Of a DNA stretch of 64,000 nt, positions 51,183 to 59,886 are shown piece after piece (within the stretch, counting starts at the first letter, position 1; each line of letters begins with the position of its first letter). The DNA is from Desulfuromonas soudanensis. Its GTDB lineage: Bacteria; Desulfobacterota; Desulfuromonadia; Desulfuromonadales; WTL. The position numbers and the translations under genes are program-made. The notes below the pieces were generated by a model that worked only from the letters and a program-made list of their open reading frames with translations, had not been told where the DNA came from and searched no databases. The stretch spans positions 2,767,504 through 2,831,503 of the forward strand of contig NZ_CP010802.1 in NCBI RefSeq assembly GCF_001278055.1, given 5' to 3'.

Positions 51183-54100
51183 CTAGATGCCTGAACCCTC
51201 CGGTTCAGGGGGATCGATGACCCCCTGCTCCCGGCCATGGTCGCGGGCCACCAGCATGTAAATGGAAGGGATGACGAAGAGGGTGAAGAGGGTGCCGACC
51301 GCCATGCCGCCGACCAGCACCAGGCCGATGGAGTTCCGGGCCTCGGCGCCGGCGCCGGTGACCAGGGTCAGGGGAAAGTGGCCGGCGATGGTTGCGGCGC
51401 TGGTCATGAGGATCGGCCGCAACCGCGTCAAGGCCGCTTCGTGGACGGCCTCCCGTTTGCCGTGCCCCCCCTCCTGCAGCTTGTTGGCGAACTCGACCAC
51501 CAGGATGCCGTTCTTGGCGACCAGCCCGACCAGGGTCACCAGCCCGACCTGGGAGTAGATGTTGAGGGTCGTCGTCCACCCTCCCGTCCAGAAGGGGACG
51601 TTGGGATCGGGAATCTTGAGAAAGGTGAAGAGAAGGGCGCCGAACATCGCCAGGGGGACCGATCCGGCGAGAATGACGAAGGGATCGCGGAAGCTGTTGA
51701 ACTGGGCCGCCAGCACCAGGAAGATCATGATGATCGCCAGGGCGAATGTGGGGAGGAACTGGTTCCCCTCGGTGCGCAGCTGCCGGGATTCGCCGGTGTA
51801 GTCGAGGACGTATCCCTGGGGGAGGATTTCGGCGGCCTGATCTTCGAGAAAACTCAGCGCCTCATCGAGGGGGCGCACCGCCACCCCGCTGATCTTGACG
51901 GCGTTGAGCTGCTGAAAGCGGTTGAGGGAGCGGGGGACGACACCGTCGCGCAAGGTGGCGACGGTGGAGAGAGGAATCAGCCCCCCTCCGGGGCCGGTGA
52001 CATGGATATCAAGGAGCTGCTCGGGGTTGAGGCGATCGACCCGCCTGATCTGCGGGATCACCTTGTAGCTGCGCCCGGAGATGTCAAAGCGGTTGACGAA
52101 ATTGCCGCCGACCAGGGTGGAGATGTCGGCGTTGACGTCCTCGAGGCTGAGGCCGAGATCGGCCACCTTGTTGCGGTCGATGACGAATTCGCTCTGGGGC
52201 TGATCGATCTTGACGTCGATCAGGGGAGGAAAGGCGAAGAGGCCGCTCTGCATGGCCTTAAGCTGGATCTGCTGGGCAAATTGCAGAATCTGGTCTTCGC
52301 TGGCCGTCGACGCGAGAATGAACTCGACGGGGAACTGTCCCCCTCCCGGCAGCGCCGGAGGAAGGACGGGAAACATCTGGATCCCGGGGATGGCGCCGAG
52401 CTTCTGCTGAACTTCCGGAAGGATCTGGAAGATCGTCCGCTCCCGGTCGTCCCAGGGGCGGACGACCAGTCCGCCGAAACCGGAGGAAGGGAAGGTGATC
52501 TGGAAAACGAATTTGGCCTCCGGCGTACTGAGGAAGGCCTCGTTGGCCGCTGCGGCGTAGCGGCTCGTCTGGTCGAGGGTCGAGTTGGCCGAGGCGTCGA
52601 GAATGCCGAAAATAACCCCCTGATCCTCGGTGGGGGCCAGTTCCTTGGGGGACATGATGAACATGGGGATGGTCAGAAGACTGATGATGATCCAGACCAG
52701 GTAGACCGCCGGCCGGGCGTCGAGGGTGGCATCGAGAAGGCGCCCGTAGGCCCCCCGCAGCTTCTTGAAATCCCTGGCGATCTTGCCGGAAAAACCGTGC
52801 TCCGCCGCGCCCGGCTTGAGGAGCCTGGAGGACATCATCGGCGACAGAGTCAGGGCGACGACCCCCGAAATGGTCACCGCGCCGGCCAGGGTAAAGGCGA
52901 ACTCGCGAAAGAGGGACCCGGTCAGCCCCCCCTGCAGACCGATGGGGGTGTACACGGCGGCAAGGGTAATGGTCATGGCGATGATCGGCCCGACCAGCTC
53001 CCGGGCGCCGAGAAGGGCGGCATTCAGGGAAGAGAGCCCTTCGCTGATGTGGCGTTCGACGTTTTCCACCACGACAATGGCATCGTCGACCACCAGACCG
53101 ACGGAGAGGACGATGGCCAAAAGCGTCAGGAGATTGACGGTAAAACCGAAGACCTGCATCAAAAAGACGGCGCCGATCAGCGACAGGGGGATGGCGACCA
53201 CGGGGATAAGGACCGAGCGGAAGGAGCCGAGAAAGAGAAAGATGATCACCACCACGATGAGCAGGGTGTCGAGGAGGGTGGTGAGAACCTCGTGAATGGC
53301 GTTATTGATGTAGTCGGTTGCGTCGTAGGCGACCCGGGCCTCCATGCCGCTGGGAAGATCCCGCTGGATCAGTTCCATCTCGGCGCTGACCCGCTTGATG
53401 ACGTCGATGGAGTTGGCGTTGGGGAGGGGCCAGATCCCCATGAAAACCGCCGTCTTCCCGGAAAAGCGCACCTCGGCGTCGTAATCCTCGGCCCCCAGCA
53501 CCACCTCGCCGATATCCTCGATGCGCACCAGGGCGCCGTTTCCCTCGCGAACCACGAGGCGCTTGAACTCCGGCACCGAATTGAGGTTGGTGTTCGCCGT
53601 GAGGTTGACCTGGATCATCGACCCCTTGCTGCGTCCGACGGCAGCCAGAACGTTGTTGGCGGCCAGCGCCTGACGGACCTGCACCGGGCTGATGTTGTAG
53701 GCGGCCATCTTCTGCGGATCGAGCCAGATGCGCATGGCAAAGGTGCGGGCGCCGAGTATGTCGGCGCGCTGCACCCCCTCGAGAGCCGAAAGGTGGGGCT
53801 GCACGACCCGCACCAGATAATCGGTGATCTGGTTCTGTTTGAGAATGTCGGAGGTGAAACTGAGATAGGCCGAAGCGAAGCGGCTGTCCGCCGTTTCGAT
53901 GTTGATGACCGGAACCTCGGCCTCCGGAGGGAGGTCGCGGCGGACCTGATCGACCTTGGAGCTGATCTCCGCCAACGCCTTGGTGGCGTCGTAATTGAGC
54001 TTGAGACGGGCGGTAATGGTCGAGAGTCCCAGGGTGCTTTGGGACTCGATGTAGTCGATGCCGTCGGCGGCGGCGATCGCCCTCTCGAGAGGAGTGGTAA

Positions 54101-54287
54101 TGAAGCCGCGCACCAGCTCGGCGCTGGCGCCGACGTAAACCGTGGTCACGGTCACCGAAGCATTCTCGCTGCGGGGGTACTGACGGACGTTGACGGTACG
54201 GATCGCCTGCAGTCCGGCAATGATGATGACCAAGCTGATCACCAGCGAGAGGACGGGACGACGGATGAAGAGGTCGGTGAATTTCAT
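51183..54287 (-). CDS. RND efflux pump, inner-membrane transporter (HAE-1 family)
   Basis: A 1034-residue proton-driven exporter. It starts MKFTDLFIRRPVLSLVISLVIIIAGLQAIRTVNVRQYP and has 12 predicted helices with two large periplasmic loops. The proton-relay segment is LAIVLSVGLVVDDAIVVVENVERH, and the C-terminal half has VGLVAKNGILVVEFANKLQEGG. Length is normal. The adaptor gene lies 64 bases upstream. No outer-membrane TolC-like gene is in this operon. Confidence 0.94.
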   Translation of the reverse strand: MKFTDLFIRRPVLSLVISLVIIIAGLQAIRTVNVRQYPRSENASVTVTTVYVGASAELVRGFITTPLERAIAAADGIDYIESQSTLGLSTITARLKLNYDATKALAEISSKVDQVRRDLPPEAEVPVINIETADSRFASAYLSFTSDILKQNQITDYLVRVVQPHLSALEGVQRADILGARTFAMRIWLDPQKMAAYNISPVQVRQALAANNVLAAVGRSKGSMIQVNLTANTNLNSVPEFKRLVVREGNGALVRIEDIGEVVLGAEDYDAEVRFSGKTAVFMGIWPLPNANSIDVIKRVSAEMELIQRDLPSGMEARVAYDATDYINNAIHEVLTTLLDTLLIVVVIIFLFLGSFRSVLIPVVAIPLSLIGAVFLMQVFGFTVNLLTLLAIVLSVGLVVDDAIVVVENVERHISEGLSSLNAALLGARELVGPIIAMTITLAAVYTPIGLQGGLTGSLFREFAFTLAGAVTISGVVALTLSPMMSSRLLKPGAAEHGFSGKIARDFKKLRGAYGRLLDATLDARPAVYLVWIIISLLTIPMFIMSPKELAPTEDQGVIFGILDASANSTLDQTSRYAAAANEAFLSTPEAKFVFQITFPSSGFGGLVVRPWDDRERTIFQILPEVQQKLGAIPGIQMFPVLPPALPGGGQFPVEFILASTASEDQILQFAQQIQLKAMQSGLFAFPPLIDVKIDQPQSEFVIDRNKVADLGLSLEDVNADISTLVGGNFVNRFDISGRSYKVIPQIRRVDRLNPEQLLDIHVTGPGGGLIPLSTVATLRDGVVPRSLNRFQQLNAVKISGVAVRPLDEALSFLEDQAAEILPQGYVLDYTGESRQLRTEGNQFLPTFALAIIMIFLVLAAQFNSFRDPFVILAGSVPLAMFGALLFTFLKIPDPNVPFWTGGWTTTLNIYSQVGLVTLVGLVAKNGILVVEFANKLQEGGHGKREAVHEAALTRLRPILMTSAATIAGHFPLTLVTGAGAEARNSIGLVLVGGMAVGTLFTLFVIPSIYMLVARDHGREQGVIDPPEPEGSGI

Positions 54288-54351
54288 ATCGAGCCAAAAA
54301 CCCTGGTCGAGTTTGTATCTGGTCCGGCCATGGAGAGGCGCGCGGCGCGGA

Positions 54352-55482
54352 TCACTTGTTTTCCGGTCGGGGGGCCAGTTTGAAATCGGGATTCAGTGTG
54401 TTGTCGATCGTTACCGCCTGGCCGTTGCGCAGTTTGAAGACCCCGGTGCTGACTACGGTCTCTCCCTCCTTAAGGCCTTCTTTGACGGCGACGAAATCGC
54501 CGCGCTTCTCGCCGAGGGTGACGAACTGCTGGCGCAGCACCTTGACGCTCTCTCCGCTTTTTTCATCGGTCTTCTCCTCGATCACGAAGACCGAATCGCT
54601 GTAGGGCGCATAGAGGACCGCCGTCGCCGGGATGGTGAGCAGGGGGAGACGGTCCGGGAGGAGAACGGCCACATCGACATACATTCCCGGACGAAGGACC
54701 TCGTCCGGATTCTCCAGAGTCCCCTGAATGCGCAGGTTGCGTGTGGCGGCATCGAGCTGCGGGTTGGTGGCGGTGATCTCCCCTTCGGCAAACCCCTGCG
54801 GCAGCGTCGAAGAGGTCACCCTGATCGTCTGGCCGATGCGGATCTCGGCGAGATTCTGCTGCGGCAGGTAGAAGTTGACGAAGATGGGATCGACGTCCTG
54901 CAAGGAAACGATCGGGTCCCCTTCCTTGAGGACCTGGCCGACATCGACCTGGCGGATGCCGAGTCGCCCGGAAAATGGGGCGCGAATCGATTTTTTGGCG
55001 ATGACCGCCCGCAGGTTGTCGGCGGCGGCGGCCGCCTCGCGAAAGTTGGCGAAGGCCGCGTCATATTCGGCCTGCGAAATGAATTTTTCGGCGAGAAGAT
55101 TTCCGGAGCGTTTGAGATTGCTCCTGGCCAGGGACACCGCGGCTTCGGCACCGGGGAGCTGGGCAGTCTCGGTGGAGACGTCCTGCTGCAACAGCAGATC
55201 CCCTTTGCCGACCCTCTTTCCGGAGACGAAGGGAATCTCCACAACTTTCCCCGGACTCTCCGCCGCCACCATCACCCCCTGCACCGCCTCGAGGGAGCCG
55301 ACAGCAAAAAGGAGCGCCTCCCAGCTATCCGCGGCGACGACGGCGCTGGTCACCGTCACCGGCGGCGGGGCGAAATTCGCTCCGGCATCGATCATCTTCC
55401 TGATCTGCAAGGCTTTGATGCCGCCGATGAGCGCGGCAAGGAGAAGGACGCCGACAAGGGTCAGAATGATTTTTCTGGTCAT
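54352..55482 (-). CDS. RND efflux periplasmic adaptor
   Basis: A 376-residue membrane-fusion protein. An N-terminal anchor (IILTLVGVLLLAALIGGI) is followed by a lipoyl half (GKVVEIPFVSGKRVGKGDLLLQQD), a short coiled coil, IRAPFSGRLGIRQVDVGQVL, and the C-terminal membrane-proximal part with LKEGETVVSTGVFKLRNGQAV. It bridges the RND pump to an outer-membrane channel. First gene of the pump operon. Confidence 0.92.
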   Translation of the reverse strand: MTRKIILTLVGVLLLAALIGGIKALQIRKMIDAGANFAPPPVTVTSAVVAADSWEALLFAVGSLEAVQGVMVAAESPGKVVEIPFVSGKRVGKGDLLLQQDVSTETAQLPGAEAAVSLARSNLKRSGNLLAEKFISQAEYDAAFANFREAAAAADNLRAVIAKKSIRAPFSGRLGIRQVDVGQVLKEGDPIVSLQDVDPIFVNFYLPQQNLAEIRIGQTIRVTSSTLPQGFAEGEITATNPQLDAATRNLRIQGTLENPDEVLRPGMYVDVAVLLPDRLPLLTIPATAVLYAPYSDSVFVIEEKTDEKSGESVKVLRQQFVTLGEKRGDFVAVKEGLKEGETVVSTGVFKLRNGQAVTIDNTLNPDFKLAPRPENK

Positions 55483-55598
55483 TGGCCTGCCTGGCTGAAG
55501 AGTGAGGAGGACACCAATGGTGCTCTGCCATGAAGAATAGCACAGTTAAACATTTGCAAAAGGGATGTCAAGGAGGGATGGCGAGGAAATGACTGGGT

Positions 55599-56642
55599 CT
55601 ACAAGTAACGGCCGCCAATGAGAATTTCCAGGGTCAGGCTGAAGGAGGCGTCGGGTTTGAAGTCATCTTCCCGGTCGAAGAGGACCTGCGGCTGAAGCTC
55701 AAGAAACATCCACCCCTGGTGGATGTTTTTCCGGTAGCGTACGTTGAGGAAGTAAAAGGTGTCCTGAAACTTCGGATCGACTTCCGCCGTCACCCCGAAC
55801 TGGTAGGCCATCTGCACCCGGCTCCCGATGGGGTGGGCATAGAGCAAGGATTGGGTGAGCTGCACGTCCTTCGGCTCGTCGAAAAGCCAGACCCCCTGGG
55901 TGCTGGAGCGAAAGAGGCTCCCCCCCCCGGTGGCGCGCTCGAAGTCGAAAAAAGCTCGCCCTTCCCAGCCGCGGTCTTCAAACCACCCCGGGGTCAGGGT
56001 GGTGCGACTGAGCCAGGTTTCACTGAGCGGCTGCATCAGCCGGAAACGCAGGCGGAGAAAGGGGCGCGGGTCCATATTGACCCGGATCCCCGGCTGCAGG
56101 CGCACGTCCCAGCGTCTGGTCGACTTGACCACATACTGCAGTGAAGTGGTCAATTTCTTCTCGTCCACGGCCTGCGCCGGGGTTGAACCGGCGGCGACGC
56201 GTGTCTCGCTGACGGTCTCCTCCTCCTCGCTCTCGATGACCAGGTGGACCCTCTCCTCAAGATTCGGCAGGTCAAGCCGGGCTCGCACCTTGCCGTCAAA
56301 ACCGATCTCCCCCGACCGTCCGTAAATCACGTTGCCGCGCATCTGCAGGTAGGTGCCGCTCGCCTCCTCGTAGATGCGGGTGCTGCCGAAAAAGGCGTCA
56401 ATCCTGCGGGAGAGGGCTTCCACCCCCCCGGAAAAGTATTCGTGAAATTCGGAAATGGCCTGACTGGCGGGAAGGTTCGGTTCTTCCTCTTCCTCCGGGG
56501 GAAGGGGGTCCGCGGCGACCGAGGCCGTCCCTTCCGAGACCGTCCCTTCCGAGACCGTCCCTTCCGAGGCCGTCGCCCCCCCGAGGAGTGCGCCAAAGAA
56601 CAGGGCCAGGACCAGAAGGGTGAACAATAATGTGTTTTTCAT
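55599..56642 (-). CDS. Predicted outer-membrane protein, unknown
   Basis: A 347-residue protein with signal peptide (MKNTLLFTLLVLALFFGALLGG). A short acidic low-complexity segment made of SEGTV repeats and EEEEE follows, then a domain with many amphipathic strands ending in IGGRYL (aromatic-hydrophobic end, as in barrels). The SEGTV repeat is a 15-base DNA tandem (56525-56575), so its length may vary between strains. I do not recognise the family. An ATG at 56654 is an alternative; neither has a clear ribosome site. Confidence 0.6.
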   Translation of the reverse strand: MKNTLLFTLLVLALFFGALLGGATASEGTVSEGTVSEGTASVAADPLPPEEEEEPNLPASQAISEFHEYFSGGVEALSRRIDAFFGSTRIYEEASGTYLQMRGNVIYGRSGEIGFDGKVRARLDLPNLEERVHLVIESEEEETVSETRVAAGSTPAQAVDEKKLTTSLQYVVKSTRRWDVRLQPGIRVNMDPRPFLRLRFRLMQPLSETWLSRTTLTPGWFEDRGWEGRAFFDFERATGGGSLFRSSTQGVWLFDEPKDVQLTQSLLYAHPIGSRVQMAYQFGVTAEVDPKFQDTFYFLNVRYRKNIHQGWMFLELQPQVLFDREDDFKPDASFSLTLEILIGGRYL

Positions 56643-56733
56643 CGGAGCATTCATCGTCGTAAGTGATCAGGAGAGGACCCTGTTTCCGGCCCCGGGTTTA
56701 AATGGGTTCCATCCCTTGCCGATCTTTACCCTA

Positions 56734-56900
56734 CTAGTACCCTGTAACCCATAGGATTTCGAGGGATTGCGTAGGGCTTTGACGTGTCAGCAAGGCGCGA
56801 TTTCTGTTGCCTAGCCGTCGCTAAACAGCTGAAATCGGAACGTAGCTGACGCGGCAAAGAACAAGCAAGGTGCGAAAGATTATGGGTTACAGGGTACTAG
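56734..56900. repeat. 167-bp MITE-like element with 20-bp perfect terminal inverted repeats
   Basis: CTAGTACCCTGTAACCCATA (56734-56753) and its exact complement (56881-56900) enclose non-coding DNA. No transposase is inside. It looks like a non-autonomous element or a large hairpin. Confidence 0.85.
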
Positions 56901-56972
56901 AAAGAGGGCGACGGAGCCCAATGACTCTGCCGCCCTCCTGTGTCGCGTGCGTCCCGGGAAGACTGCTCCCCC

Positions 56973-57473
56973 TCAATAGGACTTGCGGAAAAGGGTCTTG
57001 TGGCATTTGGGGCAGGGGGGGATGCGCACCGTGGTCTTGGGGTGCATCTCGGCCCCGCAGTCCTTGCAGGAGAGGGTCCCGGGGCTGGTCACATCGCCGG
57101 TTTTGTATTCGAGATGTTTCTCCGATTTTTCCGCCCACTCGCCGAGGGTCCCGGCGGCGCTGTTAAGTATCCGCGAAAAAGCACTCTGGATTCCGACGGC
57201 CACCCGCTGGGGATCGACGGCCTTTTTGAGTGCCTCCCTGGTTTTTCCGGCCTGCACGCCCATGGAGGCAATGTCCCTGCGAACGAAGACGGAGATTTTC
57301 TCTGCCTGTTCCCGGGAAAAATCTCCCATGGAAGAGATCTCCTCCCCGGCTTTTTTCAGGGCCTCGTCCAGGGTCTTTTTCCCCTCATCGAGAAGTTCCG
57401 CCGTGCGCGTGGCCAGCTTCTCGTAGAGGCCAACCTCCTGCTGCTCCTTGTTATTACCTTCCTGCTCGGTCAT
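56973..57473 (-). CDS. Helical protein with C-terminal zinc ribbon
   Basis: A 166-residue protein. It has a long charged helix region (YEKLATRTAELLDEGKKTLDEALKKAGEEI) and ends in a zinc ribbon CKDCGAEM..CPKCHKTLFRKSY. This layout resembles DUF1451-type zinc-ribbon proteins, whose role is unknown. AGGGAG precedes ATG 57473. Confidence 0.65.
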   Translation of the reverse strand: MTEQEGNNKEQQEVGLYEKLATRTAELLDEGKKTLDEALKKAGEEISSMGDFSREQAEKISVFVRRDIASMGVQAGKTREALKKAVDPQRVAVGIQSAFSRILNSAAGTLGEWAEKSEKHLEYKTGDVTSPGTLSCKDCGAEMHPKTTVRIPPCPKCHKTLFRKSY

Positions 57474-57872
57474 AAATTCACTCCCTCTTTCTCCCGGCAA
57501 TTTTCCAGCGACGATGGTCGGCGGACATTCCCGGCCTGACCATTTACCCATCGGTGCGACAACCTTAGCGAATAAAGAATACCACAGCCACGGCGTTTTT
57601 GGTGCACATAAGTATCAGGATTCATAGCCCTTTAAAAAAAAGACAGGGCGACACCGGCGGAATCGACCCTTTTGCCCTACAAGAAAAAGTCCGGACGGCC
57701 GGCGGCCTCATCCCTCCTGCCGCACCGATTTTTCTATGGTAAAGTTACCTGTAAAGGGATTCTCGATTCCAGCGCGCCAGGGAAGAGAGGAGGAGTGTTG
57801 CCGAGCGTGCGACAGGCAGCCAGCTGGGGGCGGAGTCAGGGAAAGCCGGTTTCTTGCCTGGCGGCAGGGAAA
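57474..57872. other. Intergenic, no gene supported
   Basis: About 400 bases between two leftward genes. The left part is the upstream region of the zinc-ribbon gene. I see no repeat or RNA that I can name. Confidence 0.4.
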
Positions 57873-58340
57873 TCAATGCTTCCGGTAGTTGCCCACCAGT
57901 TCCGCCTGTTCCAGGATGTGTCCAACCATCGCCGCCTCCAGGCGGGGGCGGGTCGGATGATGAAGATCGTCGAGCACCCTGTCCAGGGCGTAGAGACGGT
58001 GAATGTAGCGATGACGGCCGATCGGAGGGCAGGGGCCGCCGTAACCCGTTTTCTGCCAGTCGTTTAGCCCCTCGCCGGTCCCGGGGGGGAGCACCTTCAC
58101 TCCCTCGGAGAGGCTGCAGACGCCGGCGGGGAGATTATAGAGAACCCAGTGCACCCAGGTCCGCGTCGGCGCCCGCGGATCGGGGGCATCGGGGTCATCG
58201 ACGATCAGGACCAGGCTCCGGGTTTCCGGCGGTACGCCCGACCATTCGAGGGGCGGGGAGAGATCCTCCCCCTGGCAGGTGTAGCGCGCCGGAATGTCGG
58301 CGCCGGACTCAAAGGCCTCAGAGCGAAGTATCAGGGTCAT
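57873..58340 (-). CDS. PEBP / YbhB-YbcL-family protein
   Basis: A 155-residue phosphatidylethanolamine-binding-like protein. Motifs are IPARYTCQGEDLSPPLEWSGVP, LVLIVDDPDAPDPRAPTRTWVHWVLYNLP and GGPCPPIGRHRYIHRLYALD, giving the ligand pocket. The bacterial function is unclear. AAAGGAAGAG precedes ATG 58340, divergent from the transpeptidase gene. Confidence 0.9.
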   Translation of the reverse strand: MTLILRSEAFESGADIPARYTCQGEDLSPPLEWSGVPPETRSLVLIVDDPDAPDPRAPTRTWVHWVLYNLPAGVCSLSEGVKVLPPGTGEGLNDWQKTGYGGPCPPIGRHRYIHRLYALDRVLDDLHHPTRPRLEAAMVGHILEQAELVGNYRKH

Positions 58341-58388
58341 GGGCTCTTCCTTTCCGCAAATTTTTCCCCAGGGCTTCAGGAGCGATCG

Positions 58389-59354
58389 ATGGTGATGCGA
58401 GCCCCGACAATCTGGACGACTCTCGCCCTTCTCGTCGCCCTTCTCGGCCACTCCGCCGCCGCCCGGGCGGCGCCGCTGACGGCGGAGGTGACATCGGCCC
58501 AGCGGGCTCCGCTGGTTGGAAAAACGATTGCCACCAGGGTCGAAGGGGACGAAACCCTCACGGAGGTGGCACGCCGGTCGGGACTCGGTTACCTGGCCGT
58601 CACCCGGGCCAACCCCGGCGTTGACCCCTGGAGACCCGGTTCCGGCCGAAAAATCGTTCTCCCTGGGGCAACGATTCTCCCCTACCCTCTCCTGCCGGGG
58701 ATCACCATCAATCTCGCCGAGTTCCGCCTCTATTTCGTTTCCCTGGACCAGGAGCGGATCCGGGTGCGGATTTACCCCGTCGCCATCGGCTCCGAGGAGC
58801 ATCAAACGCCGGAGGGGAACTTCTCGGTCGTGAACAAGATTGTCGCCCCGAACTGGACCGTCCCCGCCGACATCCGCCGCGACCGGCCGGGGCTACCCCG
58901 CGTGGTGCCGACCGGTCCCGACAACCCCCTGGGGGACTTCTGGATCGGCCTGTCGCGGGACGGCTACGGCATACACGGCACCAACGAACCGTACGGCGTC
59001 GGTCGCCGCACAACCCACGGCTGCATCCGTCTCTACCCCGAAGACATCCGCGATCTTTTCCCCCTGGTGAAAAGGGGGACCCCGGTGCGCATCCTCTACC
59101 AGCCCATCAAGCTCGGTCTGCAGCAGGGACAGCTGCTGGCGGAGGTCCATGACGATTTCCTCGGCCGGCTCGGCGGCTCCCTCACCGAATTCCTCCTTCA
59201 GCAGCGGCTATTGAACTGGCAGGGACGCCTCGATATGGACCGGGCCCAGGCCCTTTGCGATGACCCCCGCGGCATCCCGGTCATCCTCTCCCCCTTTCCG
59301 TCGACGCCTCCCCGGAGGGAGGATCCCAAATGGACGGCGCGCCGCTACGACTGA
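58389..59354 (+). CDS. L,D-transpeptidase (YkuD domain) with LysM-like region
   Basis: A 321-residue secreted enzyme: signal peptide (to AARA), a LysM-like segment (GDETLTEVARRSGLGYLAVTRANPGVDPW), then the YkuD domain with the catalytic HGTNEPYGVGRRTTHGCIRLYPEDI, cysteine in THGCIRL. It makes 3-3 crosslinks in peptidoglycan or attaches lipoproteins such as Lpp. The Ala-zipper lipoprotein gene lies next door and is a possible substrate, although it lacks an obvious C-terminal lysine-only tail (ends GLRK). AGGAG precedes ATG 58389. Confidence 0.9.
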   Translation: MVMRAPTIWTTLALLVALLGHSAAARAAPLTAEVTSAQRAPLVGKTIATRVEGDETLTEVARRSGLGYLAVTRANPGVDPWRPGSGRKIVLPGATILPYPLLPGITINLAEFRLYFVSLDQERIRVRIYPVAIGSEEHQTPEGNFSVVNKIVAPNWTVPADIRRDRPGLPRVVPTGPDNPLGDFWIGLSRDGYGIHGTNEPYGVGRRTTHGCIRLYPEDIRDLFPLVKRGTPVRILYQPIKLGLQQGQLLAEVHDDFLGRLGGSLTEFLLQQRLLNWQGRLDMDRAQALCDDPRGIPVILSPFPSTPPRREDPKWTARRYD

Positions 59355-59373
59355 ACAGGTCCCCTCTTTTCAC

Positions 59374-59410
59374 CGAAAAGAAGGGGCTCCGCCGGAAGGT
59401 GGAGCCCCTT
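59374..59410 (-). terminator. Terminator between the transpeptidase and lipoprotein genes
   Basis: AAGGGGCTCC (59381-59390) paired with GGAGCCCCTT (59401-59410). The minus strand continues CTTTTC, so it mainly ends the leftward lipoprotein transcript. Confidence 0.75.
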
Positions 59411-59433
59411 GTGCCTCCGCCACCGGAGGCGGT

Positions 59434-59760
59434 TTATTTTCTCAGGCCCATCTCGAAGGCTTTTTGCGCCTTCAGGGCGCTCTCTTCGGCCGCGGCCGCC
59501 TCCTGGGCCGCGCGGCTGGCCGCTGCCTCGGCGCGGGCTGCCGCATTCTCCGCCTTAGCCGCCGCCGCCTCGGCGCGATTGGCGGAGCTGTCCGCGGCAA
59601 GGGCCGAATTCTGGGCCTTTTCGGCTGAAACGGCGGCGCCGGCAGCCGAGTCGATCGCCTGGTTCATGAGATCCCGGTCCGCCGGAGTCAGCTGAGTGGT
59701 ACACCCGGCGAGAAAAAACAACAAAATCCCCGTACATGCCAACCCTCTCAAAATTTTCAT
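59434..59760 (-). CDS. Alanine-zipper (Lpp-like) lipoprotein
   Basis: A 108-residue lipoprotein (ILLFFLAGCTTQL). The rest is one long helix of alanine-rich heptads (SANRAEAAAAKAENAAARAEAAA) forming a coiled coil, ending FEMGLRK. This is the layout of Lpp-type outer-membrane lipoproteins. The C-terminal lysine could be linked to peptidoglycan by the L,D-transpeptidase encoded beside it; this is inference. Confidence 0.85.
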   Translation of the reverse strand: MKILRGLACTGILLFFLAGCTTQLTPADRDLMNQAIDSAAGAAVSAEKAQNSALAADSSANRAEAAAAKAENAAARAEAAASRAAQEAAAAEESALKAQKAFEMGLRK

Positions 59761-59886
59761 TCCTGTTCCCCCTCTTCTGTTTGAGTGTGACTTGCCTATA
59801 AATGAAACCACCGAACGCCCCCCTGTCAACCCGGAAGCATGAAATTAGCAGAATAGGCCCCGGGGTCCCATCCCCCTCCTCCCCTC

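Noticed and set aside
51237-54383. Rightward open frame of 1048 codons opposite the RND pump
   Set aside because: It mirrors the RND gene in GC-rich DNA, has no known motif, and its product is low-complexity charged. The same holds for long mirror frames at 7409-9496, 21137-23734, 37967-39559 and 16606-18003.
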